Part shown: piece after piece, positions 25,236 to 33,575 of the stretch
Layout of the letters: every line of letters begins with the position of its first letter
How positions within the stretch are numbered: position 1 is the stretch's first letter
Source: DASUPK01 sp963736685
GTDB taxonomy: Bacteria; Actinomycetota; Thermoleophilia; Solirubrobacterales; 70-9
Assembly: GCA_963736685.1 (NCBI GenBank)
Contig: CAVTPZ010000016.1
Span: 62,001-126,000 of the forward strand
Direction: 5' to 3'
DNA: 64,000 bases
The notes under the pieces: generated by a model
What the model was told of the DNA's origin: nothing
Database searches by the model: none
The model's input: the letters and a program-made list of their open reading frames with translations, nothing else
Program-made: the position numbers and the translations under genes

Positions 25236-25370
25236 CGCCTACGGGGTTAGCTGACGGGCTCGCAGCAATGGCTCCGTCGCCACTACCGCTAAGGACGGAA
25301 CACCGTCCCATTCGCCCCAGTGAATCTGTGGTTCCCCCGCTGGCCTGATGTCCGTCAAGGCCACTCGGCG
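25236..25370 (-). promoter_or_regulatory. ydaO/yuaA-type c-di-AMP riboswitch
   Basis: Read on the minus strand, the segment has the class hallmarks in order. These are a P1 strand CGCCGA (from 25370), GCCAGCGGGGGAACCA, GGGGCGAAT, and the diagnostic 3' block CCCGTCAGCTAACCCCGTAGG closing P1 with GGCG at 25239-25236. It ends about 24 nt before the TTG start of the RlpA-like gene. In actinobacteria this class commonly controls cell-wall hydrolase genes; c-di-AMP binding normally turns expression off. The OFF mechanism here is inferred. Confidence 0.92.
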
Positions 25371-25463
25371 AGTCGTTTGATGACTATCGAACGCGGCAGG
25401 GTAGGTCCGCTATTTGCGAACTTGTGTGACGATCGGCACACTCGGTATGCGACCATCATGGCC

Positions 25464-26939
25464 ATGACCGACCGCCTCACAGGGCTCGATTCCTCGTTCC
25501 TACATCTGGAGCGCGATGGGACCCATATGCACGTCGCCTCGACCACGCTCTTCGAAGGGCCTGCCCCTCCCTACCTGGAATTCCGCGATCACATCGAGTC
25601 GCGCCTGCATCTCGTCCCCCGGTTCCGCCAGAAGCTGCGCTTCGTGCCCTTCGGGCAGGGCCGCCCGGTCTGGGTCGACGACCCCCACCTGAACCTCGCC
25701 TACCACGTGCGCCACACCTCCCTGCCGGCGCCCGGCTCCGAGCAGCAGCTTCGCGTGCTCGCCGCGCGCATCTTCTCCCAGCAGCTCGACCGCTCCAAGC
25801 CGCTCTGGGAGCTCTGGCTGATCGAGGGCCTGAAGGGCGGCCGCTTCGCCATCGTCGGCAAGACGCACCACGCGATGGTCGACGGCGTCTCGGGAGTTGA
25901 CATAACCACGGTGCTCTTCGACGCCGAGAAGGATCCGATCGACCCTCCCCGGGCGCCAGAGCGCTGGGCCCCGGCGCCCGAGCCGAGCAGGGCGCAGCTG
26001 CTCTCCGAGGCGCTCTTTCATCGGGCCATCGACCCACGCGAGGCGCTCCGGGGAGCCCGCCGGATCGTGCGCGGGCCGAGACGCGCTCTTCGCAAGGCGA
26101 CTGAGGCCGTCGCAGCCGCCGGCACGTTCGCATGGGCCGGCATCGCAGCTCCGAAGAGCCCCTTCAACTTCGACGTCGGCCCGCATCGGCGCTTCTCCTG
26201 GGTTCGCGCCTCGCTCGCGGACATGAAGCAGGTGAAGAACGAGCTCGGCGGCACCGTCAACGATGTGATCCTGGCTGCGGTCACGGGGGCGCTCGGCCGC
26301 TACATGCGCAAGCGCGGCCTTCCGACCCAGGGGCTGGAGCTCCGGGCGATGATTCCGGTCAGCGTCCGCACCAAGGATCAGCACGGCACACTGGGCAACC
26401 AGGTCACCACGATGATGGCTCCCCTCCCCGTCTGGTGCGAGGACCCGGTGGAGCGGATGGAGATCGTCCGCCGCTCGATGGGCGACCTGAAGCAGTCGAA
26501 GCAGGCGATGGGGGCGTCGCTCCTCACCCAGCTCGCGGACTTCGCGCCCCCCACGATTGCGGGGCAGGCGGCGCGCCTGCAGTCCCGCCAGCGTTTCTTC
26601 AACCTCGTGGTGACCAACATTCCGGGGCCGCAGTTCCCTCTCTACCTGCTCGGCCGCCGGATGGAGCGCGTCTTTCCGATGGTCCCACTCGCCAAGAATC
26701 AGGGCGTCTGCATCGGGATCATGAGCTACGACGGCCAGGTCAACTTCGGTCTGATCGGCGACTACGACGGGATGCCCGATCTCGAGGACCTGGCGAAGGA
26801 CCTCGAGGAATCGATCGGCGAGCTGGTCGAGGCCGCCGGCGGACGCCCCGGGATCTTCAGGCGCTTCGTCCCGCGCGCGGACGCCGAGGCTGCACAGCAG
26901 AACGGCCACGCCGACCGCGAGGAATCGACGACGGGCTAG
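25464..26939 (+). CDS. wax ester synthase / diacylglycerol acyltransferase (WS/DGAT)
   Basis: A 491-residue bifunctional acyltransferase. GLDSSFLHLERDGTHMHVAS at the N-terminus, active-site KTHHAMVDGVSG (HHxxxDG at about residue 135), GTVNDVILAAVTGALGRYM and the VTNIPGPQFPLYLLG segment are all family landmarks. It makes triacylglycerol or wax esters from acyl-CoA. ATG 25464 (or 25458) is chosen because the family begins there. The 250-bp gap upstream holds the divergent riboswitch. Its stop overlaps the convergent ChbG-like gene by 4 nt. Confidence 0.95.
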   Translation: MTDRLTGLDSSFLHLERDGTHMHVASTTLFEGPAPPYLEFRDHIESRLHLVPRFRQKLRFVPFGQGRPVWVDDPHLNLAYHVRHTSLPAPGSEQQLRVLAARIFSQQLDRSKPLWELWLIEGLKGGRFAIVGKTHHAMVDGVSGVDITTVLFDAEKDPIDPPRAPERWAPAPEPSRAQLLSEALFHRAIDPREALRGARRIVRGPRRALRKATEAVAAAGTFAWAGIAAPKSPFNFDVGPHRRFSWVRASLADMKQVKNELGGTVNDVILAAVTGALGRYMRKRGLPTQGLELRAMIPVSVRTKDQHGTLGNQVTTMMAPLPVWCEDPVERMEIVRRSMGDLKQSKQAMGASLLTQLADFAPPTIAGQAARLQSRQRFFNLVVTNIPGPQFPLYLLGRRMERVFPMVPLAKNQGVCIGIMSYDGQVNFGLIGDYDGMPDLEDLAKDLEESIGELVEAAGGRPGIFRRFVPRADAEAAQQNGHADREESTTG

Positions 26940-27667
26940 TCGCCGGGGCGCTCGGCGGCCGGCTCGCCCTCGCGATCCAGGACGAACGCTTCCTTCATGG
27001 GTGAGCGGCGGGCGTCACCCCAGACGGGCTCGTCGAAGCGAGCCCTCACCATGACCTTCTGGAGGAGGGCGAGGTCCTCCTGGCGGGCCATGTCGAAGTT
27101 CGACCCCGACTCCTTGTCCGGGTGCCCGGGATGCGTGAACCACTCGGTCACACCGCGATCGAGGCGCCGGAGCTCGTCGGGCTCCGCGGGCTGCTTGCTC
27201 TCGGTGCGCCCGATCAGGAGATCCGGCGTCGGGATGCCGCGCTCGCGCAGCCACTGACGGTGGTCGGGGTTCACAGAGCGGACCGGCACGTCGATCTGCT
27301 TGGCCGTCTGGAAGACCGGCGTTGCGAGCTCGGGCCGTGCATGGCAATGGTGGTGGCCGTTCAGGAACGCGGGCCAGCGGCCGAAGATGTCGCCGAAGCG
27401 CTCAAGCTGCACGCGCAGCGCGGTGCGGGCCGGCGCCCCGCTTCGCGGTCCCCAGCGCCCCTCGAACTCGATGTGCAGGCCGATCTCCACCCCGCTCTCG
27501 AGCAACGGACCCGCCTCGCAGTACTCGCGCTCGACCATCGCGCTGACGGAATCGATGGCGCCCATCTCGATCGCCTCGAGGATCCCCTGGTTGTAGGACG
27601 GCCAGTATCCGTAGTCGTCCGCGGTGATCACCAGCAGACGGCGGCTGTCTCCCTGCTTGGAGCCCAT
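26936..27667 (-). CDS. ChbG/HpnK (YdjC) family carbohydrate deacetylase
   Basis: A 243-residue protein with VITADDYGYWPSYNQGI (metal-binding Asp-Asp), EIGLHIEFEGRWG, LNGHHHCHARPEL and THPGHPDKES. These give the Asp/His metal site of YdjC-type deacetylases, which act on chitooligosaccharides or hopanoid-linked sugars. No hopanoid or chitin genes are nearby, so the substrate is open. It is followed on its own strand by nothing related; the DsbA gene lies 15 bp upstream of its start. Confidence 0.88.
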   Translation of the reverse strand: MGSKQGDSRRLLVITADDYGYWPSYNQGILEAIEMGAIDSVSAMVEREYCEAGPLLESGVEIGLHIEFEGRWGPRSGAPARTALRVQLERFGDIFGRWPAFLNGHHHCHARPELATPVFQTAKQIDVPVRSVNPDHRQWLRERGIPTPDLLIGRTESKQPAEPDELRRLDRGVTEWFTHPGHPDKESGSNFDMARQEDLALLQKVMVRARFDEPVWGDARRSPMKEAFVLDREGEPAAERPGD

Positions 27668-27682
27668 GCCCCCAAGGTAGCC

Positions 27683-28465
27683 CTAACTGACCTGTTGGAT
27701 CGCCGCCTGGATCTGTTGGAGGGTCGGGATGGTGCTCCCGCCGAGGGCCTTTTGGCCCTTGGGCCCCTTGACGACGATGGACGGCGTGCCGCTGAAGCCG
27801 AAGGAATCCGCCTGTGAGCTGCCCTGCTGGATGGTCGCGTCCCACTTGGAGCTGTTGCGGGACGCGTTCCACTCGTCGATGTTCGGCACGCCGGCTCCCT
27901 TGGCGATGCTCGTCAGGAACGAGTCCGTGACGTAGCCGGAGTTCTCGCCCCCCTGGTTCAGATAGAAGAGCTGCATGAACTGCCACAGCCGGTTCTGCTC
28001 ACCGGCCGCGAGCGCCGCCCTCATCGCCGGTTTCGAGTCGGGGCCGATGATCAGGAAGGGCTGGAACTCGTACTTCACGTTGCCGGGGCGAACCTCACTC
28101 GAGATCAGGGCCGGCGACACGTTCTGCGAGAAGAACTTGCACGAGGAGCACTGCGGGTCTCCGTACTCGACCACGCTCACCGAGGCTGCGGAGTCGCCCA
28201 ACACCTGACCGCTCTGGGGAATGCCCTTCAGCTCGGTGTCCACCTGGGCGACGCCCGTGACGTTCGCGGGAGGGCTGGAGCTGCTGCTCCCCCCGCTCGA
28301 CTGGCTGATCAAGATCAGCGCCACGATCACCGCCGCGGCCCCGAACCCGGCGAGCGCCAGGTACTGGACGCGCCGCTTGCGGGCCAGCTGCGACGCGGCG
28401 TCCTGGGACTCGGCCGACTGCCGCTCGGCCCGCAGGCGCTCCCGCTTGTCGTGCCTACCTTCCAT
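27683..28465 (-). CDS. membrane-anchored DsbA-like thiol:disulfide oxidoreductase
   Basis: A 260-residue protein with a charged N-terminus, one transmembrane helix (YLALAGFGAAAVIVALILIS, about residues 35-54), a Ser/Gly-rich linker and a DsbA-type thioredoxin domain. The active site is in YGDPQCSSCKFFSQNV, and FSGTPSIVVKG holds the cis-proline. It oxidises exported proteins. The gene overlaps the VKOR gene by 11 bp, so oxidase and partner are translationally coupled. Confidence 0.92.
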   Translation of the reverse strand: MEGRHDKRERLRAERQSAESQDAASQLARKRRVQYLALAGFGAAAVIVALILISQSSGGSSSSSPPANVTGVAQVDTELKGIPQSGQVLGDSAASVSVVEYGDPQCSSCKFFSQNVSPALISSEVRPGNVKYEFQPFLIIGPDSKPAMRAALAAGEQNRLWQFMQLFYLNQGGENSGYVTDSFLTSIAKGAGVPNIDEWNASRNSSKWDATIQQGSSQADSFGFSGTPSIVVKGPKGQKALGGSTIPTLQQIQAAIQQVS

Positions 28466-28913
28466 GCGCGGACTCTACCCCCGATGGGCCGAGCTCCCGG
28501 CCCGTGTAGGCGAAGGCGCGCGCCGCCGCCACCGCGAGGGACAGGGTCAGCAGCACGGCGCTGGCGACGCACCACTGGCAGATCGCGTTGATCACGAACA
28601 GCTCCAGATAGGTCAGGTAGAGGCTGTAGCCGAAGCCGATGAGGGCCACCAGAAATCCGCCGAAGCGGCCCGCATCGCCCGGTACCAGCGCGGCGATGAG
28701 CAGAAGTACGTATCCGGCGATGCCGAGCACCGCGACGTTGATGCCCGCGACGTGGGAGTAGCGGCTGTGGGCAACGGTCTCGCAGCCGTGTCCCCCGGCG
28801 AGGCAGACGGGGGTTCCGCCCCCGAACTCCGAGACGGCGATGTAGGTCGCGATGCCGACGCCCAGAACGGCGAGAACCGCCGCCGCTATGCGAAGAGTCC
28901 GTTCAGTGGGCAC
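28455..28913 (-). CDS. vitamin K epoxide reductase (VKOR) family protein
   Basis: A 152-residue protein with four predicted transmembrane helices. The loop cysteine pair is in GGHGCETVAHS with SRYSHVAGINVAVLGI, and the redox CxxC is in NAICQWCVASAVLL. Bacterial VKOR reoxidises DsbA using quinone in place of DsbB. It directly precedes the DsbA-like gene, forming a complete disulfide-generating pair. Confidence 0.92.
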   Translation of the reverse strand: MPTERTLRIAAAVLAVLGVGIATYIAVSEFGGGTPVCLAGGHGCETVAHSRYSHVAGINVAVLGIAGYVLLLIAALVPGDAGRFGGFLVALIGFGYSLYLTYLELFVINAICQWCVASAVLLTLSLAVAAARAFAYTGRELGPSGVESAHGR

Positions 28914-28939
28914 CCGCCAATGCTATGAAGCTCACGTGA

Positions 28940-29065
28940 ACGCTTCCGAGACGGCGGCACTGTCGATTCGTCGTCAGGCGGAACGGGCGGACGCGCGTGC
29001 ACGAGCGGTACGGCGCCCTCGACGGCGAATGGAAGGACGTGCTCGTGGTCGAGAAGCTGCTCTAG
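28940..29065 (+). pseudogene. possible remnant of a GNAT acetyltransferase C-terminus
   Basis: The frame ends HERYGALDGEWKDVLVVEKL and a stop at 29063-29065, which resembles the usual C-terminal tail of actinobacterial GNAT enzymes (GxLDGxWRDVxxxERL). Nothing upstream in this frame before TGA 28937 looks like a GNAT core. It may be the decayed end of a lost gene, or chance. Confidence 0.3.
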
Positions 29066-29104
29066 GAATCGCACCTACCGGCTTTTCGATGTGTTCAAGG
29101 GGTG

Positions 29105-30169
29105 ATGAGGAAGGTCTCGTTCGCCGCAATCCTCGCGTTCGCCCTCGCCATGTGCGGGGCGCCGCAGGCGCTCGCATCCACCGTCACCGTCACGGGGGGC
29201 AATACCGTGCGCGTGCTCGAGTCCGGCAGCGAGGTCAATCGGGTGACGGTCAGCTATGACGCCGGGATGGACCTGTACGACGTGGCTGACTCGGCCGCGA
29301 CCCTGACCCCGAGCGGCGCGTGCACGACGGTCAACGCACACAGCGCCACCTGTCCCGGAACCGGGATCAAGACCATCTCCGTCGACACCGATGCCCAGGC
29401 CGACACCATCTCGATGGACCTGGCCACGATTCCGTCGAACGTCGCCGGGAGCCTGGATGGCGGTCCAGGCGACGACTCGGTGAGTGGCCGCGGGACGCTC
29501 AACGGTGGATCCGGCAACGACCTGATTCAGGGCTCCGCCCAGGCCGACAACGTGCGCGCGAGCAGCGGCCGAGACTTCATCGACGCGGGCAACGGCCCGG
29601 ATGACATCGAGGGCGGCAGCGGCAGCGACACGCTCGCCTACCCGGCGAACCGCGCGACGCCCATCAACGTCACCATCGGCAGCGGAAACGGCAATGACGG
29701 CGGCGCGGAGGACCAGGGCTCCGGCAGGCGGGACACGGTGCACGGGGACATCGAGGCGATCGTCGGCACTCCGCAGTCCGACCTGATCGCCGGCGACTCG
29801 AGCTCCGAGACCCTGATCGGCGGGGCGGGCAACGACGTCCTCTCGGGCAACAACGGCAACGACACCCTGCTGGGCCTGGAGGGGGACGACCTGATCCTCG
29901 GCGGCGAGGGGCAGGACCTGTTGCGCGGCTGGCTCGGCGCGGATCGCCTCTTCGGCGGACGAGGGAACGACCGCGTCTCGGGTGGGCCCGACGGGGACCT
30001 GGTCGTGGGCAACCGCGGACACGACGTACTCAAGGGGAAGGGCGGCATCGACTTCCTGCGCGCCAAGGACGGCTCGAGGGACTTCCGGATCAAGTGCGGA
30101 CCGGGCTCCAATCGGTCCGAGGGCGCCACGCGCGACAAGCGCCTGGACCCCCGCCCCCGCTCCTGCTGA
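29105..30169 (+). CDS. secreted RTX-type calcium-binding repeat protein
   Basis: The 354-residue protein has a signal peptide (KVSFAAILAFALAMCGAPQA) and then a beta-rich region. About ten glycine-rich nonapeptides of the hemolysin type follow (GGAGNDVLSG, NNGNDTLLG, EGDDLILGG, GRGNDRVSGG), mainly residues 120-150 and 235-330. These form Ca2+-binding parallel beta-rolls in secreted proteins. No catalytic domain or type I secretion system is visible, so export is probably by Sec. ATG 29105 is used; GTG 29102 is also possible. Confidence 0.85.
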   Translation: MRKVSFAAILAFALAMCGAPQALASTVTVTGGNTVRVLESGSEVNRVTVSYDAGMDLYDVADSAATLTPSGACTTVNAHSATCPGTGIKTISVDTDAQADTISMDLATIPSNVAGSLDGGPGDDSVSGRGTLNGGSGNDLIQGSAQADNVRASSGRDFIDAGNGPDDIEGGSGSDTLAYPANRATPINVTIGSGNGNDGGAEDQGSGRRDTVHGDIEAIVGTPQSDLIAGDSSSETLIGGAGNDVLSGNNGNDTLLGLEGDDLILGGEGQDLLRGWLGADRLFGGRGNDRVSGGPDGDLVVGNRGHDVLKGKGGIDFLRAKDGSRDFRIKCGPGSNRSEGATRDKRLDPRPRSC

Positions 30170-30189
30170 GCCGCGAGTGACGTCCTCCG

Positions 30190-30209
30190 CGCGGGCGATC
30201 ATGCCCGCG
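30190..30209 (+). terminator. hairpin abutting the channel start codon
   Basis: CGCGGGC and GCCCGCG form a 7-bp stem around GATCAT, 21 bp after the RTX gene stop. The 3' arm ends on the first base of the next GTG start, so the structure could end transcription or mask initiation. Confidence 0.45.
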
Positions 30210-30889
30210 TGCACCGGATCCACTACCACTTCGGAATCGTCCTCGCCCTGATCCTGGTCTCGATCGGGTTCCAGCTGGCCGCCGGTGAGAGCGACTTCTC
30301 CCGACTCGCCGCCGTGGTCCTCCAGGCGATCACCCTCGTCGCCGCAGTTGTCGCGTCGCGCGCCCATCCATTCGTGATCAGGCTGGCCGTCATCGCCGCG
30401 TTGGTTTCGATCGTCGGCGCCTCGCTCGCGATTCTCGGCACCGATGAGCTCGGCAACAGCTCCGGTCGCGGGGTCACCCTGCTGCTGGTTGCCCTGGTTC
30501 CCCCCGCGATAGTCACCGGCCTGATCAAGCTGTTCCGGGAGGAGGGCAGTGTCACCGTGGAGACGATGTTCGGCGGACTCTGCCTGTATCTCATCGTCGG
30601 CCTCTTCTTCGGCACGGCGTTCGCGGCGATCGAGGAGATCGGTGGGCACGCGTTCTTTCATCAGCTGTCGGCCGCGCAGTCCGAGACGAGCGATTTTCTG
30701 TACTTCAGCTTCACCACGCTGACGACCGTCGGCTACGGGGATCTGACCGCGGCGTCGAACTTCGGCCGCTCGCTGGCCATCACGGAAGCGCTGATCGGCC
30801 AGATCTACCTGGTGACGGTCGTCGCGGTGATCGTCAGCAACATGCGGCCCTCGCGGGCCAGATCACAGCGCCGAGACCGGACGACCTAG
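30209..30889 (+). CDS. ion channel with K+ selectivity filter
   Basis: A 226-residue membrane protein with about four N-terminal helices followed by a pore module. FTTLTTVGYGDLTA carries the TVGYGD potassium selectivity filter at about residue 170, and the flanking helices YLIVGLFFGTAFAAIEEI and IYLVTVVAVIVSNM form the pore. It resembles two-pore-helix Kch/ion_trans_2 channels without an RCK regulatory domain. Start GTG 30209. Its stop overlaps the convergent HExxH gene by 4 nt. Confidence 0.88.
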   Translation: MHRIHYHFGIVLALILVSIGFQLAAGESDFSRLAAVVLQAITLVAAVVASRAHPFVIRLAVIAALVSIVGASLAILGTDELGNSSGRGVTLLLVALVPPAIVTGLIKLFREEGSVTVETMFGGLCLYLIVGLFFGTAFAAIEEIGGHAFFHQLSAAQSETSDFLYFSFTTLTTVGYGDLTAASNFGRSLAITEALIGQIYLVTVVAVIVSNMRPSRARSQRRDRTT

Positions 30890-31347
30890 CCCAGCTGAAG
30901 CAGGGCCCAAAAGGGGTGATCCCGCTCCGGGATCCGGGGCGGGACCCGCCGGTGCTGGCGGTTACGCGCCCAGGCGAGATAGCCCTGAAGGCGGCGAGAG
31001 ATCGAGCGCTTGGTCGCCGGCGTCGGCTCGACCACACAGTGCTCGAGGGCGAAGAGCCAGGCGTTCGCCTCGGACTCCAGACGGGGCGCGGAGCGTCCCT
31101 TCCCGACCAGGTGCCCGATCTCATGGAGGGCTATGAAGTAGGAGACCTGACCGCGGATCGGCGGGATCGAGATCTCGAGCCTGCCGCCGCGCCAGCGGAT
31201 CGCTCGCCCGCGAGCTGAGGAGCCGGACAGCTCGATCCCGTATTCGCGGCAGAGATCCTCGACGTGGGCCTCCATCAGCTCGACGCCCTTGCGCGCTCGC
31301 GGTGATTTCTCCTGCCTGAACACGCGCGGCAGGGTAGCCGCCTCCAC
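30886..31347 (-). CDS. HExxH metallopeptidase-like protein (ImmA/IrrE-like)
   Basis: The 153-residue protein has a zinc-protease motif ALHEIGHLVG (His75, Glu76, His79), followed by LESEANAWLFALEHC, in which an acidic residue could be the third ligand. The layout resembles the ImmA/IrrE (COG2856) family, which cleaves regulators after stress. No helix-turn-helix partner is adjacent. The start is uncertain (GTG 31347 or ATG 31275). It diverges from nadE. Confidence 0.6.
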   Translation of the reverse strand: MEAATLPRVFRQEKSPRARKGVELMEAHVEDLCREYGIELSGSSARGRAIRWRGGRLEISIPPIRGQVSYFIALHEIGHLVGKGRSAPRLESEANAWLFALEHCVVEPTPATKRSISRRLQGYLAWARNRQHRRVPPRIPERDHPFWALLQLG

Positions 31348-31379
31348 GGATGAGTCTCCCCCGTCGCCATACTTGGTCC

Positions 31380-33083
31380 ATGGCTGAAGGAAGCAATCTG
31401 CGCCTGGCGCTCGCCCAGATCGATCCGACCGTGGGCGACGTCGAGGGCAACGTGCGCCTGATCTCGGAGTCGATCGAGCGCGCCCGCGACGGCGGCGCCC
31501 AGGTGGTCCTGCTGCCCGAGCTGTGTGTATCCGGCTATCCGCCCGAGGACCTCGTGCTGCGCCGCGACTTCCTGGACGCCGTCCGCGAAGGACTCGACGC
31601 GATCGCAGCCGACGTGGAGGGGCTCACGGCCCTGGTCGGCTTCCCGGAGCGAATGGAGCGCTCGCCCGATGAGCTGGAGCGCTTCGATCCGCTGATCGAC
31701 CCGCCCCCTCCGCCGGCCTACAACTCTCTTGCCGTCCTCGTCGACGGGGAGGTCCGCTCGATCTACCGAAAGTGCCAGCTACCCAACTACGGGGTCTTCG
31801 ACGAGCGCCGCTATTTCGAGCCGGGGACTGAGCCGGCGCTGATCGAGGTAGATCGTGTCCAGGTCGGCCTGAGTGTCTGCGAGGACATCTGGCATCCGGG
31901 CTTCCCAGAGGCCGACGAGGTGGCCGCGGGAGCTCTGCTGGTCGTCAATTCCTCGGCCTCGCCGTATCACCGGGGCAAGGGCCTGGCGCGCGAGCGGATG
32001 GTCGCCGACCGCGCCCGGACGAACGGCGCCGCGTTCGCCCTCTGCAACATGGTCGGCGGCCAGGACGAACTGGTCTTCGATGGCGCCAGCGTCGTGGTCG
32101 GCGCCGACGGCCAGACGCTCGCCCGCGCCGGGCAGTTCGAGCCGGAGCTGCTGTTCTGCGATCTGACTCTGCCGGGCGGCGGCGGGACGCCGGGGCGCGT
32201 TGCGGACCCGCTCCCCAGCGAGGAGGCGGAGGTCTACGCAGCGCTCGAGCTCGGCCTTCGGGACTACGTCGAGAAGAACGGCTTCGAGCGCGTCGTCATC
32301 GCACTGAGCGGCGGGATCGACTCCGCGCTGGTCACGCTGATCGCGGTCGACGCCCTGGGTGCAGATCGCGTCACCGTCGTGGTGATGCCCTCGCCCAACT
32401 CGAGCGACGAGACCCAATCGGATGCGAGGGCGATCGCCCGCAATCTCGGCGTGGAGCTGATCGAGATCTCGATCGAGGAGGCGATGCGCGCCTACGAGGA
32501 CGAGCTCGCCCACAGCTTCGAGGGGACGGAGCCCGACATCGCCGAGGAGAACCTGCAGGCGAGGATCCGGGGCAACCTGATCATGGCGCTCTCCAACAAG
32601 TTCGGATGGCTGGTGCTCACCACCGGCAACAAGAGCGAGATGTCGGTGGGCTACGCGACCCTCTACGGAGACATGGCCGGCGGCTTCGCCGTGATCAAGG
32701 ACATCTTCAAGCTGCTCGTCTACCGGCTCGTGCGGTGGCGGAACGAGCAGGAGGGTCGTGAGCTGGTCCCAGCCTCGGTGATCGAGCGGCCGCCCTCCGC
32801 GGAGCTGCGCCCCGATCAGCTCGACGAGGACTCGCTGCCGCCCTACGAGACGCTGGACCGGATCCTCGAGGCATACGTGGAGCGTGACGAGGGCATCGAC
32901 GCCCTGGTCGCCCAGGGCCTCCCCGAGGACACCGTGCTCGACGTCATCCGGCTCGTGGACCGGGCCGAATACAAGCGCCGCCAGGCGCCCCCGGGGATCA
33001 GGGTGTCGACCAAGGCCTTCGGCCGGGACCGGCGCCTGCCGATCACCAACCGCTTCGGCTCGATGCGGCCTCTCCCCCGCTAG
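31380..33083 (+). CDS. nadE: glutamine-dependent NAD+ synthetase
   Basis: A 567-residue two-domain enzyme. The N-terminal nitrilase-type glutaminase has Glu in VLLPELCVSGYPPEDL, Lys in YRKCQLPNYGVFDERRYF and Cys near residue 166 in GLSVCEDIWHPG. The C-terminal synthetase has the P-loop ALSGGIDSALVT and TTGNKSEMSVGYATLYGDMA. It converts deamido-NAD to NAD. ATG 31380 is preferred over upstream codons; CATACT lies 6 nt before it. Confidence 0.96.
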   Translation: MAEGSNLRLALAQIDPTVGDVEGNVRLISESIERARDGGAQVVLLPELCVSGYPPEDLVLRRDFLDAVREGLDAIAADVEGLTALVGFPERMERSPDELERFDPLIDPPPPPAYNSLAVLVDGEVRSIYRKCQLPNYGVFDERRYFEPGTEPALIEVDRVQVGLSVCEDIWHPGFPEADEVAAGALLVVNSSASPYHRGKGLARERMVADRARTNGAAFALCNMVGGQDELVFDGASVVVGADGQTLARAGQFEPELLFCDLTLPGGGGTPGRVADPLPSEEAEVYAALELGLRDYVEKNGFERVVIALSGGIDSALVTLIAVDALGADRVTVVVMPSPNSSDETQSDARAIARNLGVELIEISIEEAMRAYEDELAHSFEGTEPDIAEENLQARIRGNLIMALSNKFGWLVLTTGNKSEMSVGYATLYGDMAGGFAVIKDIFKLLVYRLVRWRNEQEGRELVPASVIERPPSAELRPDQLDEDSLPPYETLDRILEAYVERDEGIDALVAQGLPEDTVLDVIRLVDRAEYKRRQAPPGIRVSTKAFGRDRRLPITNRFGSMRPLPR

Positions 33084-33096
33084 CTCCGGTCGACGC

Positions 33097-33492
33097 CTAC
33101 GACCAGAACTCGTCCCAGGCGTAGAGGTCGTTGAAGTGCTCCTTGCCGTCGACGACCTTGCCGTCCTTGAGCTCGAAGACGATGCAATTGCTCACATCGA
33201 GGCTCTTCCCGTCTCGTTCCCCGGTGCTGCGCTGGAGGCCGATGACCCGGCCGTCGGCGCCGGCGAACAACTGCTGCAGCTCGGCCTGGAAGGTGCCCCC
33301 GGTCCTCTCTCCGATCTGGCCGAAGTAGGCGAGGGTCGCGTCGCGGCCCTGGTAGTCGTCGGCCATGGAGCTCTTTCCAGGTAGGTGCCAGACGATGCTC
33401 TCGTCGAAGAGCTCGGTCAGCGTGTCGATGTCAGCGGCGTTGAAAGCGTCGTAGGCGCGCTGCATGATCGCAACGTTTTCCTCTGCGCTCAT
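33097..33492 (-). CDS. SnoaL/NTF2-like protein
   Basis: A 131-residue cone-shaped NTF2-like fold protein (NVAIMQRAYDAFNAADIDTL, ESIVWHLPG, DGKVVDGKEHF). ATG 33492 is chosen because GGAGGAG lies 5 nt upstream. Such proteins are often isomerases, hydrolases or ligand binders of unknown substrate. It converges on nadE with 13 bp between stops. Confidence 0.8.
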   Translation of the reverse strand: MSAEENVAIMQRAYDAFNAADIDTLTELFDESIVWHLPGKSSMADDYQGRDATLAYFGQIGERTGGTFQAELQQLFAGADGRVIGLQRSTGERDGKSLDVSNCIVFELKDGKVVDGKEHFNDLYAWDEFWS

Positions 33493-33575
33493 GTCTCCTC
33501 CTATGCCCCCATTCATGCCCCCTGCGGTGCTGCAGCGACCCTACACCCCACCCGCATCGCGCGCTGGGATCGGGC

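Noticed and set aside
25500..26909. 469-residue minus-strand frame opposite WS/DGAT
   Set aside because: The plus-strand protein carries all catalytic motifs; the antisense has none.
29460..30090. Periodic GGC-rich repeats as a possible CRISPR or DNA repeat array
   Set aside because: The period is 27 bp and reflects nonapeptide protein repeats; units vary at the DNA level and have no spacers.
29075..30661. 528-residue minus-strand frame opposite the RTX gene and channel
   Set aside because: Its repetitive Asp/Val-rich sequence is the reverse of the RTX repeats; no start signal or domain.
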